A stretch of 64,000 nt of DNA, from assembly GCF_001051235.1 (NCBI RefSeq), contig NZ_CBTJ020000037.1, positions 1-64,000 on the forward strand. The letters run 5' to 3'. Positions 18,264-28,400 of the stretch are shown in pieces (within the stretch, counting starts at the first letter, position 1; each line of letters opens with the position of its first letter). The notes beneath the pieces were generated by a model. The model ran no database searches and was not told the origin of the DNA. It saw nothing but the letters and a program-made list of their open reading frames with translations. Both the position numbers and the translations under genes were made by a program. The stretch is from Candidatus Competibacter denitrificans Run_A_D11. Its GTDB lineage: Bacteria; Pseudomonadota; Gammaproteobacteria; Competibacterales; Competibacteraceae.

Positions 18264-20264
18264 CTATTTGAGCTGTTCCAACCGCTGCCAAGCTTCCAGG
18301 GCACAGGCGACCGACCATGCTTGGGCGGGTGTACCACGCGGCAGATGGGGTGATACACCATCGAAAATCTCGCTGACGGTACCCAGACCCGCATCCAATA
18401 AGTGATCGCGGATCGGTTGTAAACGGTTCTGGGCAGCTTCCGCGTCACCGTAGACCCGATATTCCGCCAGTGCGTAATGGCCAAGCAGCCAGCCCCAGAC
18501 CGCTCCCTGGTGATAGCCACCATCGCGCTCCCAAACTCCACCTAAATAGGTAGGATGGTAATGCGGATGATCCGCTGTCAGCGAGCGCACGCCATAGGAA
18601 GTCAACAGCTCACGCCCACAGACCTCAACGAGGGTGCGTTGCCTATCGGCATCTAAAGGACTGTGGGGCAAGCTAACCGCGAACAGTTGATTCGGGCGGG
18701 TGCTAGGATCGTCACCGGTGGGGCCATCCAGCACATCGTATAAACCGGCACCGTCCGGCCGGATAAACCGCTGAAAGCCTTGGCGCGCCTGAGCGGCAAG
18801 CGCGCTGTAGATTTGCGGCGAACGCCCCAACCGCTCGGCGAATTCTGCCATAATCATCAGTGCGTTATACCACAGCGCGTTGATCTCGACCGGCTTACCG
18901 ATGCGCGGCGTCACCACCCAATCGCCGGCTTTGGCATCCATCCAGGTCAATTGCACACCAGGCTCACCGGCGTACAACAAGCCATCGGCGCTATCCCGGC
19001 CGATCCGATAGCGAGTGCCGCGAACATGCCAGTCGATCATCTCGGCTAGAACAGGGAACACTTCCGCCAGTGCCGCTTTATCATGACTGGTCTCTAGGTA
19101 GGCTCGCCACGCCTCGAAATACCACAGACCGGCATCGACGGTGTTGTAGGCCGGCGTTTCACCTGCGCCGGGAAAAACGTTGGGCAGCATTCCTTGATCT
19201 ACAAAGCGGGCGAACGTCAACAGGATGCGCCTGGCGCTATCCAGCCGGCCAGTAGCCAGCGTCAGGCCCGGCAACGCAATCATCGTGTCGCGGCCCCAAT
19301 CGCCAAACCATGGATAACCAGCGATGACCGATTCGCCATCAGGTAAATCCGGCAACGGTCGAGCGAACAGAAAACTGTCAGCAGCCAAACTCAACTGCTC
19401 AATCCACGCAGGTGGGGAGCCGCCCAGCGCCGGACGGGCGCCAGCCAGCAAACCGCGCTCCCTATCAAGAAAGCGGCACAATGCGGCCTCCATATCAGCG
19501 GAGGCCGTTTCGTGCAGGCTGGCGGTAATACCACTCCACTGACCGGGGCGCAGGGTCAGCAGGGCGTCACCGACCCACAAATGGGCATCACGATCAGGTA
19601 GGCCACGTTCCCGCTCCAGCGGCAAATCAAAGTTCTCTATCCAGTCCCAGGCGGCTTGCAGGCGCCCATCGGCCGTTTGCAAACGAAGGGTAAAGCGGTC
19701 GTGGCAGACCACTTCCAAGCGGTCCCCCACCATTCCAACTCGTGGAGTAAACCCGCCGGGCGCCATGTTGCCGTGGTGATCGCGCGCGTTGACTAGCAAG
19801 CGCACTCGTAACTCCAGGGCCTGAGTGGCTGCACCCGCATCCAGCCGCCAGGCGACATAGACAGTATTGGCGCCTGGCTCTAACCAAATCCGTTGTTCGA
19901 TAATCCACCGGCCAACGGCGTAACGCCACACCGGCATTCGCCCGTCCAAGTGAAACGATTCCAGATAAAGATGACCCACCGGATCAAGCGCGCCACTCCC
20001 CCAGCGGTTGCTGAATAACGGAATCTCCCGCTCCCCATCGATCAGGGTCGCCTCCGCTTTTGAAAAGACCAGCCAGCGGCCCAGGGGCGGCTCGACAGGC
20101 GCTATCAGCAAGCCGTGGTAGCGACGGGTCAGCGTGCCGGCAATGGTACCGGCGGCATAAGCGCCCAAACCGTTACCCAGCCACCACTCGCGCCGTTCAG
20201 CCTGGGCTAGATCACCACAGATCGCGCGGCCGAAACGGATGAAATCGGGTAGCATCTCGCTCAT
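18264..20264 (-). CDS. Glycogen debranching enzyme, amylo-alpha-1,6-glucosidase (GH133)
   Basis: The enzyme removes alpha-1,6-linked glucose at branch points of glycogen. The 666-residue protein has an N-terminal domain with GNGLGAYAAGTIAGTLTRRY and a C-terminal (alpha/alpha)6 barrel with GYPWFGDWGRDTMIALPG, AYNTVDAGLWYFEAW, WMDAKAGDW followed by RIGKPVEINALWYNAL, and LGGVWERDGGYHQGAVW. The acidic residues in DWGRD and the WMDAK region are the expected catalytic sites. A good AGGAG site lies 8 bases before the ATG. No other glycogen gene is in the window. It would be important in an organism that cycles glycogen. Confidence 0.93.
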   Translation of the reverse strand: MSEMLPDFIRFGRAICGDLAQAERREWWLGNGLGAYAAGTIAGTLTRRYHGLLIAPVEPPLGRWLVFSKAEATLIDGEREIPLFSNRWGSGALDPVGHLYLESFHLDGRMPVWRYAVGRWIIEQRIWLEPGANTVYVAWRLDAGAATQALELRVRLLVNARDHHGNMAPGGFTPRVGMVGDRLEVVCHDRFTLRLQTADGRLQAAWDWIENFDLPLERERGLPDRDAHLWVGDALLTLRPGQWSGITASLHETASADMEAALCRFLDRERGLLAGARPALGGSPPAWIEQLSLAADSFLFARPLPDLPDGESVIAGYPWFGDWGRDTMIALPGLTLATGRLDSARRILLTFARFVDQGMLPNVFPGAGETPAYNTVDAGLWYFEAWRAYLETSHDKAALAEVFPVLAEMIDWHVRGTRYRIGRDSADGLLYAGEPGVQLTWMDAKAGDWVVTPRIGKPVEINALWYNALMIMAEFAERLGRSPQIYSALAAQARQGFQRFIRPDGAGLYDVLDGPTGDDPSTRPNQLFAVSLPHSPLDADRQRTLVEVCGRELLTSYGVRSLTADHPHYHPTYLGGVWERDGGYHQGAVWGWLLGHYALAEYRVYGDAEAAQNRLQPIRDHLLDAGLGTVSEIFDGVSPHLPRGTPAQAWSVACALEAWQRLEQLK

Positions 20265-20311
20265 GACTGTCGCTCCTAAACGATGGTTTCAACACAAGTT
20301 TAGACGCGATT

Positions 20312-21442
20312 TCAGCGCATCCGTAACCGGCCACTAGATTCAAAGCGCCAGGGGCGCGAGATATAGAGCACATCGTATTGCTGGCGTAATTGGGGCGGAA
20401 ACGTCGCGTATGGAGCGCCCAGTCTGACGATTCGCTGAGCCGCTCGATCCAATTCAGAGTTGCCGGACGAGCGGACGACCCGAACATCTTGCAAGGAACC
20501 GTCGGCCCGGATGGCGACCTCCAGCGTTGGGCCGGCGCTCAAGTTCAACTGGCGAGCGATATCGGGAAAATTCATGGCGCCGATCTGCTCTACCTTGCGT
20601 ACCCAGGAACCGATATAAAAGCCTTCCAGGGATTGAGAGTCGTTCGGGCTGACTCGTTTGGCGCGGACTCCCGCGTGCGCTTGGCGCTGGGATTGGGTTT
20701 CCAGGCTGGCGATCTGACCCAACAGAGCGCTGCTGTCAAGCGGTCGCCGACCCTTCTTTGGCTCTGCGGAACGGGCGGTCGCAGCAGCTTGCGTCTCACG
20801 TTCAGGGCGAGGCGCTGCTGGAATGACAGTCGCCGGGGTGAGTTCATTCCGCTCCGGCTCAACAGATTTGCCGGAGGCACGCGCTTCAGCCGGTCGCCTT
20901 AAAGGGGGTTTGGTTGCGACATCTAAGCGTTTTGCGCTGACCGGTCTGATGGGTTCGGGCGGTAGTGCCGGCTTCTTCGGCAACCGCACCGTCGGCCTGG
21001 CTTTACTGGTATCCATCGGCTCGATCTTTGGAGTCGGTCTCAAAGCCAAGCGGCTCGCGGCTGCTGGGCGAGTTTGCGCGGGAAGGGGCGATTGAGTTGG
21101 CGCGACGGGTTGTGATGGCACTACGAACTCAGGTGCAGGCAACGGAACGGGAGCCGTAGGTAGCAGCGGGCTTGGCAACACATCCGGTTCAATCGGCGTA
21201 ACCGCGTGCTCGGCTGAATTCGCTGTCGGCTCCGTGGGCTTTTCAGGCTTGTCATTAGCCAAAGCGCTTGGTCGCTGTAGCGACGGCAGCAAAATCACTT
21301 CAAAAGGCGGTCGCTCAAAAGGATGCTGCCACCATCGCTCAGTGGGAACTCCGAAAAGCAGGGTCCCATGCAAAGCCAGCGCCAGCAACGACGCCAGGGT
21401 CAGCCGGCTGGTTTCACCCAGATCGTGGAGGATAGGCTTCAT
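20312..21442 (-). CDS. tonB: TonB family protein
   Basis: TonB transmits the proton-motive force to outer-membrane receptors. The 376-residue protein has an N-terminal transmembrane anchor (LTLASLLALALHGTLLFGV), a periplasmic region of about 200 residues rich in Pro, Lys, Glu and Arg, and a C-terminal TonB domain with the LEVAIRADGSLQDVRVVRSSG strand pair and YDVLYISRPWRF. The start overlaps the end of gshB by 29 bases, so the two are co-transcribed, as in Pseudomonas. No ExbB or ExbD gene is next to it. Confidence 0.9.
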   Translation of the reverse strand: MKPILHDLGETSRLTLASLLALALHGTLLFGVPTERWWQHPFERPPFEVILLPSLQRPSALANDKPEKPTEPTANSAEHAVTPIEPDVLPSPLLPTAPVPLPAPEFVVPSQPVAPTQSPLPAQTRPAAASRLALRPTPKIEPMDTSKARPTVRLPKKPALPPEPIRPVSAKRLDVATKPPLRRPAEARASGKSVEPERNELTPATVIPAAPRPERETQAAATARSAEPKKGRRPLDSSALLGQIASLETQSQRQAHAGVRAKRVSPNDSQSLEGFYIGSWVRKVEQIGAMNFPDIARQLNLSAGPTLEVAIRADGSLQDVRVVRSSGNSELDRAAQRIVRLGAPYATFPPQLRQQYDVLYISRPWRFESSGRLRMR

Positions 21443-22409
21443 CCGTCAGCCGGGATTGGCTACTCGCCAATCGTCGTTCAATCGCAGCCATCAGCTCGCC
21501 ACCGATATCTAACCCGAACTGTGCATCCAATTCACGAGCGCAGGTGGGGCTGGTCACGTTGATTTCGGTCAGATAATCGCCGATCACATCCAGGCCAACA
21601 AACAGCAAACCCATGGCGCGCAATGTCGGCGCTACCTGTGCGCAGATCCAACGGTCCCGCTCATTCAGGGGAACCCCTTCACCGCGCCCACCGGCCGCCA
21701 GATTGGCCCGCGTTTCGCCCGCTTGAGGAATGCGGGCCAGCGCGTAAGGCACCGGTTCACCATCAATTAACAGGATGCGCTTGTCGCCGGCAACTACTTC
21801 TGGAATATAACGCTGGGCCATGGCTGAACGCCGGCCGTGGGCGGTGAGGGTTTCCAGGATCACGCTCACATTCGGATCGTGCGGGCGCAAACGGAATACC
21901 GACGCACCGCCCATGCCATCCAGCGGCTTCACCACAATGTCCCCATGTTCGCCGAGAAATGCTTTCAGGCGGGACGGCTCCCGGCTGACTAGCGTCGGTG
22001 GGCAGCAGGAGAGAAAGTGCAAGGCAAAAAATTTTTCGTTAGCATCGCGCAGGCTGCGCGGTTTGTTGACCACCAGCGTCCCGGCCCCTTCGGCCAACTC
22101 CAGAAGGTATGTGGTGTAGATATATTCCATGTCGAAGGGCGGGTCCTTGCGCATCAAAATAACATCCAGTTCCGCCAGCGGAATTTCCCGCTCCTCCCGA
22201 AACACGAACCAGCCTGATTTATTATCGTCAACACTCAGCAAGCGGGTCCGACCAAAGGACTGATTACCACGGGCGTAAAGATCAGCCTGTTCAAAGTAGT
22301 GTAGTTGCCAACCTCGCGCCTGGGCCGCGAGTAACATCGCGAAGGTGGTATCCTTTTTTATGGTGATCGTAGCGATGGGGTCCATCACCACGCCGAGTTT
22401 GATGGTCAT
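21414..22409 (-). CDS. gshB: Glutathione synthetase
   Basis: GshB joins gamma-glutamylcysteine and glycine using ATP. The 331-residue ATP-grasp enzyme has the N-terminal GVVMDPIATITIKKDTTFAML, VVNKPRSLRDANEKFF, the glycine-rich lid KPLDGMGGASVFR and the C-terminal DVIGDYLTEINVTSPT. It is divergent from pilI, with a 265-base shared control region, and overlaps tonB downstream. Confidence 0.97.
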   Translation of the reverse strand: MTIKLGVVMDPIATITIKKDTTFAMLLAAQARGWQLHYFEQADLYARGNQSFGRTRLLSVDDNKSGWFVFREEREIPLAELDVILMRKDPPFDMEYIYTTYLLELAEGAGTLVVNKPRSLRDANEKFFALHFLSCCPPTLVSREPSRLKAFLGEHGDIVVKPLDGMGGASVFRLRPHDPNVSVILETLTAHGRRSAMAQRYIPEVVAGDKRILLIDGEPVPYALARIPQAGETRANLAAGGRGEGVPLNERDRWICAQVAPTLRAMGLLFVGLDVIGDYLTEINVTSPTCARELDAQFGLDIGGELMAAIERRLASSQSRLTDEAYPPRSG

Positions 22410-22535
22410 GACAGAACAGTCCGTTAGGTTAGTGAGACTGGTGATACCCAGAGCCGATCAACAGGGTACCGGCGCGCGCGTAGCGCTCGAAAAGAGCGCG
22501 GATACCGTTTCTTCCATGGCATCCTGACATTTAGT

Positions 22536-22564
22536 ATGCTAAAAATGCACCAAAAGATTATCAA
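22536..22564 (-). promoter_or_regulatory. Candidate gshB promoter
   Basis: Read on the minus strand, TTGATA (22559-22564) and TAGCAT (22536-22541) are separated by exactly 17 bases. A consensus TATAAT at 22565-22570 on the plus strand, directly adjacent, could serve pilI, though its -35 region is poor. The two promoters would then be back to back. Confidence 0.4.
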
Positions 22565-22609
22565 TATAATTATGGTCCGACAGCCCGCTCCAGATTGAGG
22601 GAGGCAGCC

Positions 22610-22648
22610 ATGGCCGGTCGGGTCGGGAAAATGACCATCCGACCCTAA
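22610..22648 (+). other. Leader mini-ORF with internal hairpin upstream of pilI
   Basis: GAGGGAGG at 22597-22604 precedes ATG 22610 by 5 bases and starts a 12-codon frame (MAGRVGKMTIRP) ending at 22646-22648. Within it GGGTCGG (22620-22626) and CCGACCC (22639-22645) form a 7-bp stem. Ribosomes reading the frame would melt the stem. pilI starts 27 bases after the stop, so a leader-peptide control of the pil-chp genes is possible. Confidence 0.35.
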
Positions 22649-22674
22649 AATGCCCGATTTTTGAGGATTATCCT

Positions 22675-23247
22675 GTGGCAGAGGCGGTACTAGGTTCTCC
22701 AACAGCGTCATCCGCGCTGGACCCATTCGATATCTTGTTGGAGCTGGATCGGCGTATCCGCGAACGCGCCCCGGCTTCGGCTTCCAATGCGCAGCTTTCA
22801 GAGATTAAGGGACAGTTAGCCGCACGCCTTGGTTCTTGGAACCTGCTATTCTCCATGGATGACGTAGCCGAAATTATCCCGTTTCCCCGCGGCATCACGC
22901 AGGTTCCCGGCGTAAAACGTTGGCTGCTGGGGATTGCCAATCTGCGAGGGCGGGTGATTTCAGTCTCCGACTTGCGGGATTTCCTGACTGAACGACCCAC
23001 GCCACAATTGCCGGGCTGCCAGATCGTCGTCGTGCGCGCGGGCGAGTGGGATTATGGCCTCCTGGTAGAAGAGATCGTCGGAATGCGGCACTTCGGCCCC
23101 CAGCACCGGCTACCGTCGCTAGAGAATGTTGAGGAGAGCCTGCATCCCTTTGTCGGGGAAGCGTTCTGGAGCGACAATCAGTGCTGGATAGTCTTCAATA
23201 CCCGCGCCCTGCTGGTGGAGCCGCAGTTCTTGAATGCAGCCAGTTAG
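22675..23247 (+). CDS. pilI: CheW-like adaptor of type IV pilus chemosensory system (PilI)
   Basis: PilI links the receptor PilJ to the kinase ChpA. The 190-residue protein has an N-terminal helical extension of about 50 residues, then a CheW domain with VAEIIPFPRGITQVPGVKRW, LLGIANLRGRVISVSDLRDFL and VEEIVGMRHF. Translation starts at GTG 22675 with GAGG 9 bases upstream. In Pseudomonas pilG and pilH lie between gshB and pilI; here both are missing from that position. Confidence 0.88.
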   Translation: MAEAVLGSPTASSALDPFDILLELDRRIRERAPASASNAQLSEIKGQLAARLGSWNLLFSMDDVAEIIPFPRGITQVPGVKRWLLGIANLRGRVISVSDLRDFLTERPTPQLPGCQIVVVRAGEWDYGLLVEEIVGMRHFGPQHRLPSLENVEESLHPFVGEAFWSDNQCWIVFNTRALLVEPQFLNAAS

Positions 23248-23321
23248 CGCTATTTTTTGGGATTTCCCCGCCGCGCCAGCGAGTCGGGGTAGTTCAGGGT
23301 TCATCTCAATGAGAAATAGAA

Positions 23322-25382
23322 ATGCGTGATTCGCGAGATCAGTCGGCGCAAAAAGGACTATCGTTCACCTACTTGGCACTGTTGGGGGCGCTGTTACTCT
23401 TCATCGTGCTGATGGGCATCATCTTCACTACCCTGGAAAGACAGGGTGGGCAAAATGAGCTTTCCGTCAAACTGGTCGGCGAACAGCGGTTTCTATCCCG
23501 CTCGCTGCCGGCGGAAGCTCTTCAGGCCGCGCGCGGCAAGGAATCGGCTTTCATCAAGCTCAAGGAAGGGCGCGAGCGTTTCCGGGAATTGCTTGACGCC
23601 CAGAAAAACGGCGGTGGCTCCTTGGGGTTATCCGCTGCCCCAGCGTCGATTCAGCCGAAACTGGAACGGCTTGAAAGCCTTTGGAAGCCGATTGAAGCCA
23701 ACATCGACACACTCTTGGCCGAGCGCGAGCCTGTTATGGCAGCCAGCAATTTTATGCCGCTGCTGGAAAGTTCTCTCACTCCGATCATCACGGTATCCGA
23801 CGAAATCGCCAAGAATTTGGCCAATAACCGCGTCGATGCCCGCCAAGTGTATCAGGCGACGAATCAACTGCTCTTGGGGCAGCGCATTGAGACGGATCTA
23901 AAACGTATGCTAAGCGAAGGGGGCGCTGGTGTTGCCGCCGCCGCCGACCGGTTTGGCCGCAACGTCAAGCTGTTCGGTCAAGTGCTTAGAGGAATGCGGG
24001 ATGGAGGGGCGGGTATTGAGCGCGTTAGCCTTCCAGAGAACGCGACCAAGGTGGCGGATCTAGCCGAGCGATTCAAGTCGCTGGAAACCGAAGCGTCGCG
24101 CATCGCCGATTCTGCACCAGCCCTGGTGAAAGCCCAAAACGCGGCTCAAGGTGTCGCCGAAAACGGCGACGGCTTATTGGAAGCGAGCAGTCAACTCCTT
24201 GACGCCTACTATCAGAACAGCCGCCAATTTCATTTGTTCGGTATCCCTTTCAACTACCAGATCGCTTACGGCTTCGGGGTTCTCGCCCTCCTCGCACTGT
24301 TAGTCCTGGTCTACCTGCAAAACCGCGAAAGCCAGCAACGGCTGCGCGAAACTGAACTGCGCAAGCAGGAAACCGAGGATCAAAGCCGCCGCAACCAGGA
24401 CGCGATCCTGCGTTTGCTTGATGAACTTGGCAATCTCGCCGAGGGTGATTTGACCGTTCAGGCAAGCGTGACCGAGGACATCACCGGTGCTATCGCCGAC
24501 TCGATCAACTATGCCATCGAAGCATTGCGCGATTTGGTTTCCACCATCAACAATACCTCGGGATTGGTGGCGAGTGCGGTACAAGAAACCAGCGCTATCG
24601 CCGACCGGCTGGCCAAATCCAGCGAAGTTCAAGCGCGACAGATCGACAATGCCAGCGCAACGGTCGTCCAGATGGCGCAGTCCATGGATGATGTATCGTC
24701 AAAAACCGCCGCCTCGGCTGAAGTGGCTGAAAAGTCGGTCGGTATTGCTCACGAAGGCGGTGACCGGGTACGGCGCACTATCAACGGCATGAATGCGATC
24801 CGCGAGCACATCCAGGATACCTCGAAGCGGATCAAGCGCTTGGGCGAGTCTTCGCAGGAAATCGGCGACATCGTGGCGCTGATCAACGACATCGCCGATC
24901 AGACCAACATCCTGGCACTGAACGCCGCGATTCAAGCATCGGCTGCCGGTGATGCCGGTCGAGGCTTCGCGGTAGTCGCCGATGAAGTGCAACGGCTGGC
25001 GGAACGGTCCAGTAACGCTACCAAACGCATCGAAACCCTGGTCAAGACCATTCAGGCTGATACCAACGAAGCGGTCATTTCGATGGAGAAAAGCACCTCG
25101 GAAGTGGTCGGCGGCGCCAAGCTGGCGGAGAAGGCGGGTGAAGCCTTGGACGAGATTGAGAAGGTTTCCGCTAATCTGGCCGAGCTGATTGATGAAATTT
25201 CCAAATCTGCCGGCCGGGTGTCGGAAATGGCTTCACGGGTATCGGGTGCTATGGTTTCAATTAACGAGATTACCGGCCAGACCGCCGAGAGCAGCGTAGC
25301 AACTGCCTCCGCTATCGGCAAATTGAACCAGTTGGCGCGTGAATTGCGCCAAGCCGTCGCCGATTTCCGGCTTCCCGCTTAA
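23322..25382 (+). CDS. pilJ: Type IV pilus methyl-accepting chemotaxis protein PilJ
   Basis: PilJ is the inner-membrane receptor that senses surface contact or pilins and signals to ChpA. The 686-residue protein has a transmembrane segment at about residues 17-36, a periplasmic region of roughly 270 residues with PilJ-type helices, a second transmembrane segment at about 313-333 ([16 protein letters not shown]), a HAMP-like linker with [19 protein letters not shown], and a methyl-accepting signalling hairpin whose tip contains [21 protein letters not shown]. It follows pilI by 74 bases. No pilK methyltransferase gene follows. Confidence 0.92.
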   Translation: MRDSRDQSAQKGLSFTYLALLGALLLFIVLMGIIFTTLERQGGQNELSVKLVGEQRFLSRSLPAEALQAARGKESAFIKLKEGRERFRELLDAQKNGGGSLGLSAAPASIQPKLERLESLWKPIEANIDTLLAEREPVMAASNFMPLLESSLTPIITVSDEIAKNLANNRVDARQVYQATNQLLLGQRIETDLKRMLSEGGAGVAAAADRFGRNVKLFGQVLRGMRDGGAGIERVSLPENATKVADLAERFKSLETEASRIADSAPALVKAQNAAQGVAENGDGLLEASSQLLDAYYQNSRQFHLFGIPFNYQIAYGFGVLALLALLVLVYLQNRESQQRLRETELRKQETEDQSRRNQDAILRLLDELGNLAEGDLTVQASVTEDITGAIADSINYAIEALRDLVSTINNTSGLVASAVQETSAIADRLAKSSEVQARQIDNASATVVQMAQSMDDVSSKTAASAEVAEKSVGIAHEGGDRVRRTINGMNAIREHIQDTSKRIKRLGESSQEIGDIVALINDIADQTNILALNAAIQASAAGDAGRGFAVVADEVQRLAERSSNATKRIETLVKTIQADTNEAVISMEKSTSEVVGGAKLAEKAGEALDEIEKVSANLAELIDEISKSAGRVSEMASRVSGAMVSINEITGQTAESSVATASAIGKLNQLARELRQAVADFRLPA

Positions 25383-25489
25383 GCCGCCCGAACGGAACCG
25401 GGACATGGGGCAGGTTGGTGCCATCCCGCCAAGAGCCGCTTCTTGCGACCAATGCCCGTTGACTCGGTTCTCGGCATGGAGGTAGCGCA

Positions 25490-28400
25490 ATGATTTCGCA
25501 TCGTCTCGCCGATAGCTCGCTAGGCCCACTCAATGACGATTTAGCGCTGGCTCTACAGCGGATTCAATTCAGCCTTGATGCCTATGTTCAGGACCCAAAA
25601 GATCCTGCTGCGATTGAGGTGATGATTGAGGCCATTGATCAGATCCGCAGCCCATTGGAAGCTCTCAAACAGCATAGTGCCGCTGGCTTGCTCAATGAGA
25701 TGCGTTTTTCAGTCGCGGCGGTGGTTGCAGGTCGTTTACCAGCGCTAGATGTGCCGCTGTTGCGGCAAGCGACTGAATGTCTGGCTAATTTTTTGGCGTC
25801 CGTTCTGGTTGGTAACCAGCCGTTACCGGCTGGGCCGCTGGTTGCGCTGACCAATACACTGCAACAGGCACGCCTTGCAAAAGCGCCTACTGCGACTGAT
25901 GATCCGTCTTCGGTAGCGGATTTCTCAAACGTGGAAAGCGATATAGCACATCTAGCAGACTCACTAACCTTGCTGGAGCTACCCGAATTGGCGTTTGAGA
26001 CCACTTCCAAGGTCTCTACCGACAATGCTCGTCCAGATGAAGATTCTCTTATCGCGCCGGATATGACCTTAACCATCTCCGATAAGGGAGACGATAGATT
26101 ACCGGCAGGTATTACGGAATCCGCAGAAACACCGGCCACGTCAGACGAGATTCTCTCTGTCCATTGGCCGGAGCCAAACTTTGATCTCGGTGGCCCAGCG
26201 ATTTCCAATTTAGGCGCTGAACCGCCAGACGAACCGGAAAAACATAACGCGGTAGATACGCCAACTCTGACAAATGTCGATTCAGAGTTGCAAACCGCTG
26301 GCTCGGAATCAACGGCAATACCTGCGCTATCTGAAGATGATCTGTCTATCGAATGGTCGGAGGCAAAGCCTGCTGCTGATGAACCTGTGAGTTCCAGTTT
26401 GGACGCTGAACCATCCGATGAACCGGAACAGCGCAATTTGCTTGATGTGCTCGGTTTAACGGAGGCTGATCAGGAATTCGTTGAGGTTTTTATGGAAGAA
26501 GCCCGCAGCGAATTAGGCTCTATTCGTGAACAACTCGTCACCTGGCAGCAGCATCTCGACAGCCGGGAAGCTTTAACAACCATTCGGCGAGCCTTTCATA
26601 CCCTAAAGGGTAGCGGCCGTATGGTCGGTGCCACTGTGATCGGCGATTTTGCCTGGGAATTCGAAGATCTGCTCAACCAGATGATGAGCGGCACTCTGCA
26701 TCCCAGCACTGCCATTTGCGATGCTATCGGCGAATCGGTGATAGCGTTGTCGCCGTTGGTGGGTGAAACCCCGCTGCGGGGAAATGATTTGGCCGCTTTG
26801 CCGGCATTAGCCGCACGGGCGAAGGAATTGATCGCTATCGGCAAAGTCGAGCCAGCGACAATGCGGCCGTCGCGTACCGAACCCACCACAACTCGGCCCT
26901 CGCAGCGGCCGGTGGATACCCCTGCATTACCACCGGTTCCCGTCATCCCATTCCCCAGCACGCCAGCCACGGAGATTGATCCAGAATTTCTCGAAGTCTT
27001 TCTGGAAGAAGCCCGTGAAGAATTGGCGACCATTCACCAACAGAGCGCGATCTGGCAACAGCATTTGACCGACCGTCAGGCTCAAACCAACATTCGCCGG
27101 GCTTTCCACACCCTCAAGGGGAGTGGTCGTGTGGTGGGTGCCACCGAGATCGGTGATTTTGCTTGGGAATTCGAAAACCTGTTAAATCAAGTCTTAAGTG
27201 GTACAGCGGCGCCTTCCGGCGCCATGATTGATCTGATCAGCGAAGCAGTGACTATCCTAACTCCGCTGGCCGATAATCAACCTGTCACCCATGAAACTCG
27301 GTCAACGATGACTGAGTTGGTCGGGCGGGTCCGCGCGTTCCTGCAAGCAGCACCGGCAGCGGAGATAGCCGCTCTCCCAGAAGAAGAGCCGTCGGCTCCG
27401 ATCACGGATCGCGCACCTCCTCCTGTGGCAGAGCCGTCCATCCGACCTGTCGTCATTGTTCCTGCCCCTCGACTTGTGCCTCCCACACCAGTCACTGGGA
27501 TGGCGCCGCCGCCTACGCCAGTCGGGGTTGATTTGGAGCTGGCAGAGGTTTTCCAGTACGAAGCGGCCGAAATTCTTGATGCCAGCGATCTCATCCTGCA
27601 ACGCTTAGCAAGCGAAACCGAGCATACGGCCCTGCTCAACGATCTACGGCGGAACATGCACACCTTAAAGGGTGGCTCGCGCATGTCCGATCTGCTTGCT
27701 ATCGGTGACTTGGCGCACGCGGCTGAATCGGTGTTGGATTCGCTCGGTAAAGGCGCCGGTCATGCTACACCTGTGGTGCTCGACGCCATTCAGCAGACCT
27801 TGGATCGGTTAAATCGGATGGTGGCCGAGGCGGCGGGTGGTACCAAGCCGCGACCAGCCACCGATATTATCGGTGGTTTACACCATCTAGCCGATAGCAT
27901 CGTAGCAGGGAAACCGCTGACCGAGTTCATGATTGCCTCCCCAGCGGTAGAAGCGCTGGCGCTGGCGCAGGAACCGACCAGCCAACGGCAAGCCGCAGCC
28001 CCGTCCGCTGAACGGGCTGCGTTCCAGACGATGACCGAACTGGATCAGGAACTGGTACAGGTGTTCCAGGTCGAGGCCAGCGAGATCCTTGATTCCAGTG
28101 ACGTAATTCTGCAACGCCTGCGCATTGACCCCAGCAGTACCGAGCTTTTGAACAACCTGCGTCGGGAAATGCACACCCTCAAGGGCAGTTCGCGGATGGC
28201 GGGCTTCATGACGGTCGGCGAACTGGCGCACGCGGCCGAATCGATTCTGGACGGACTGGGAAAAGGCACGCTAAAAAGCTCGTCACACTTAATTGACCTA
28301 CTGCAACGGGCGCTTGACCGTTTACAGCAGATGTTGGCCGGCGTTCTCAGCGGCGAGCAACCGCTACCACAACGAGAATTGATCGAAGAGTTGCAAAGCG

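Noticed and set aside
25639-26436. 265-codon open frame antisense to the chpA 5' part
   Set aside because: It is Ser-rich low-complexity sequence opposite the acidic linker of ChpA.
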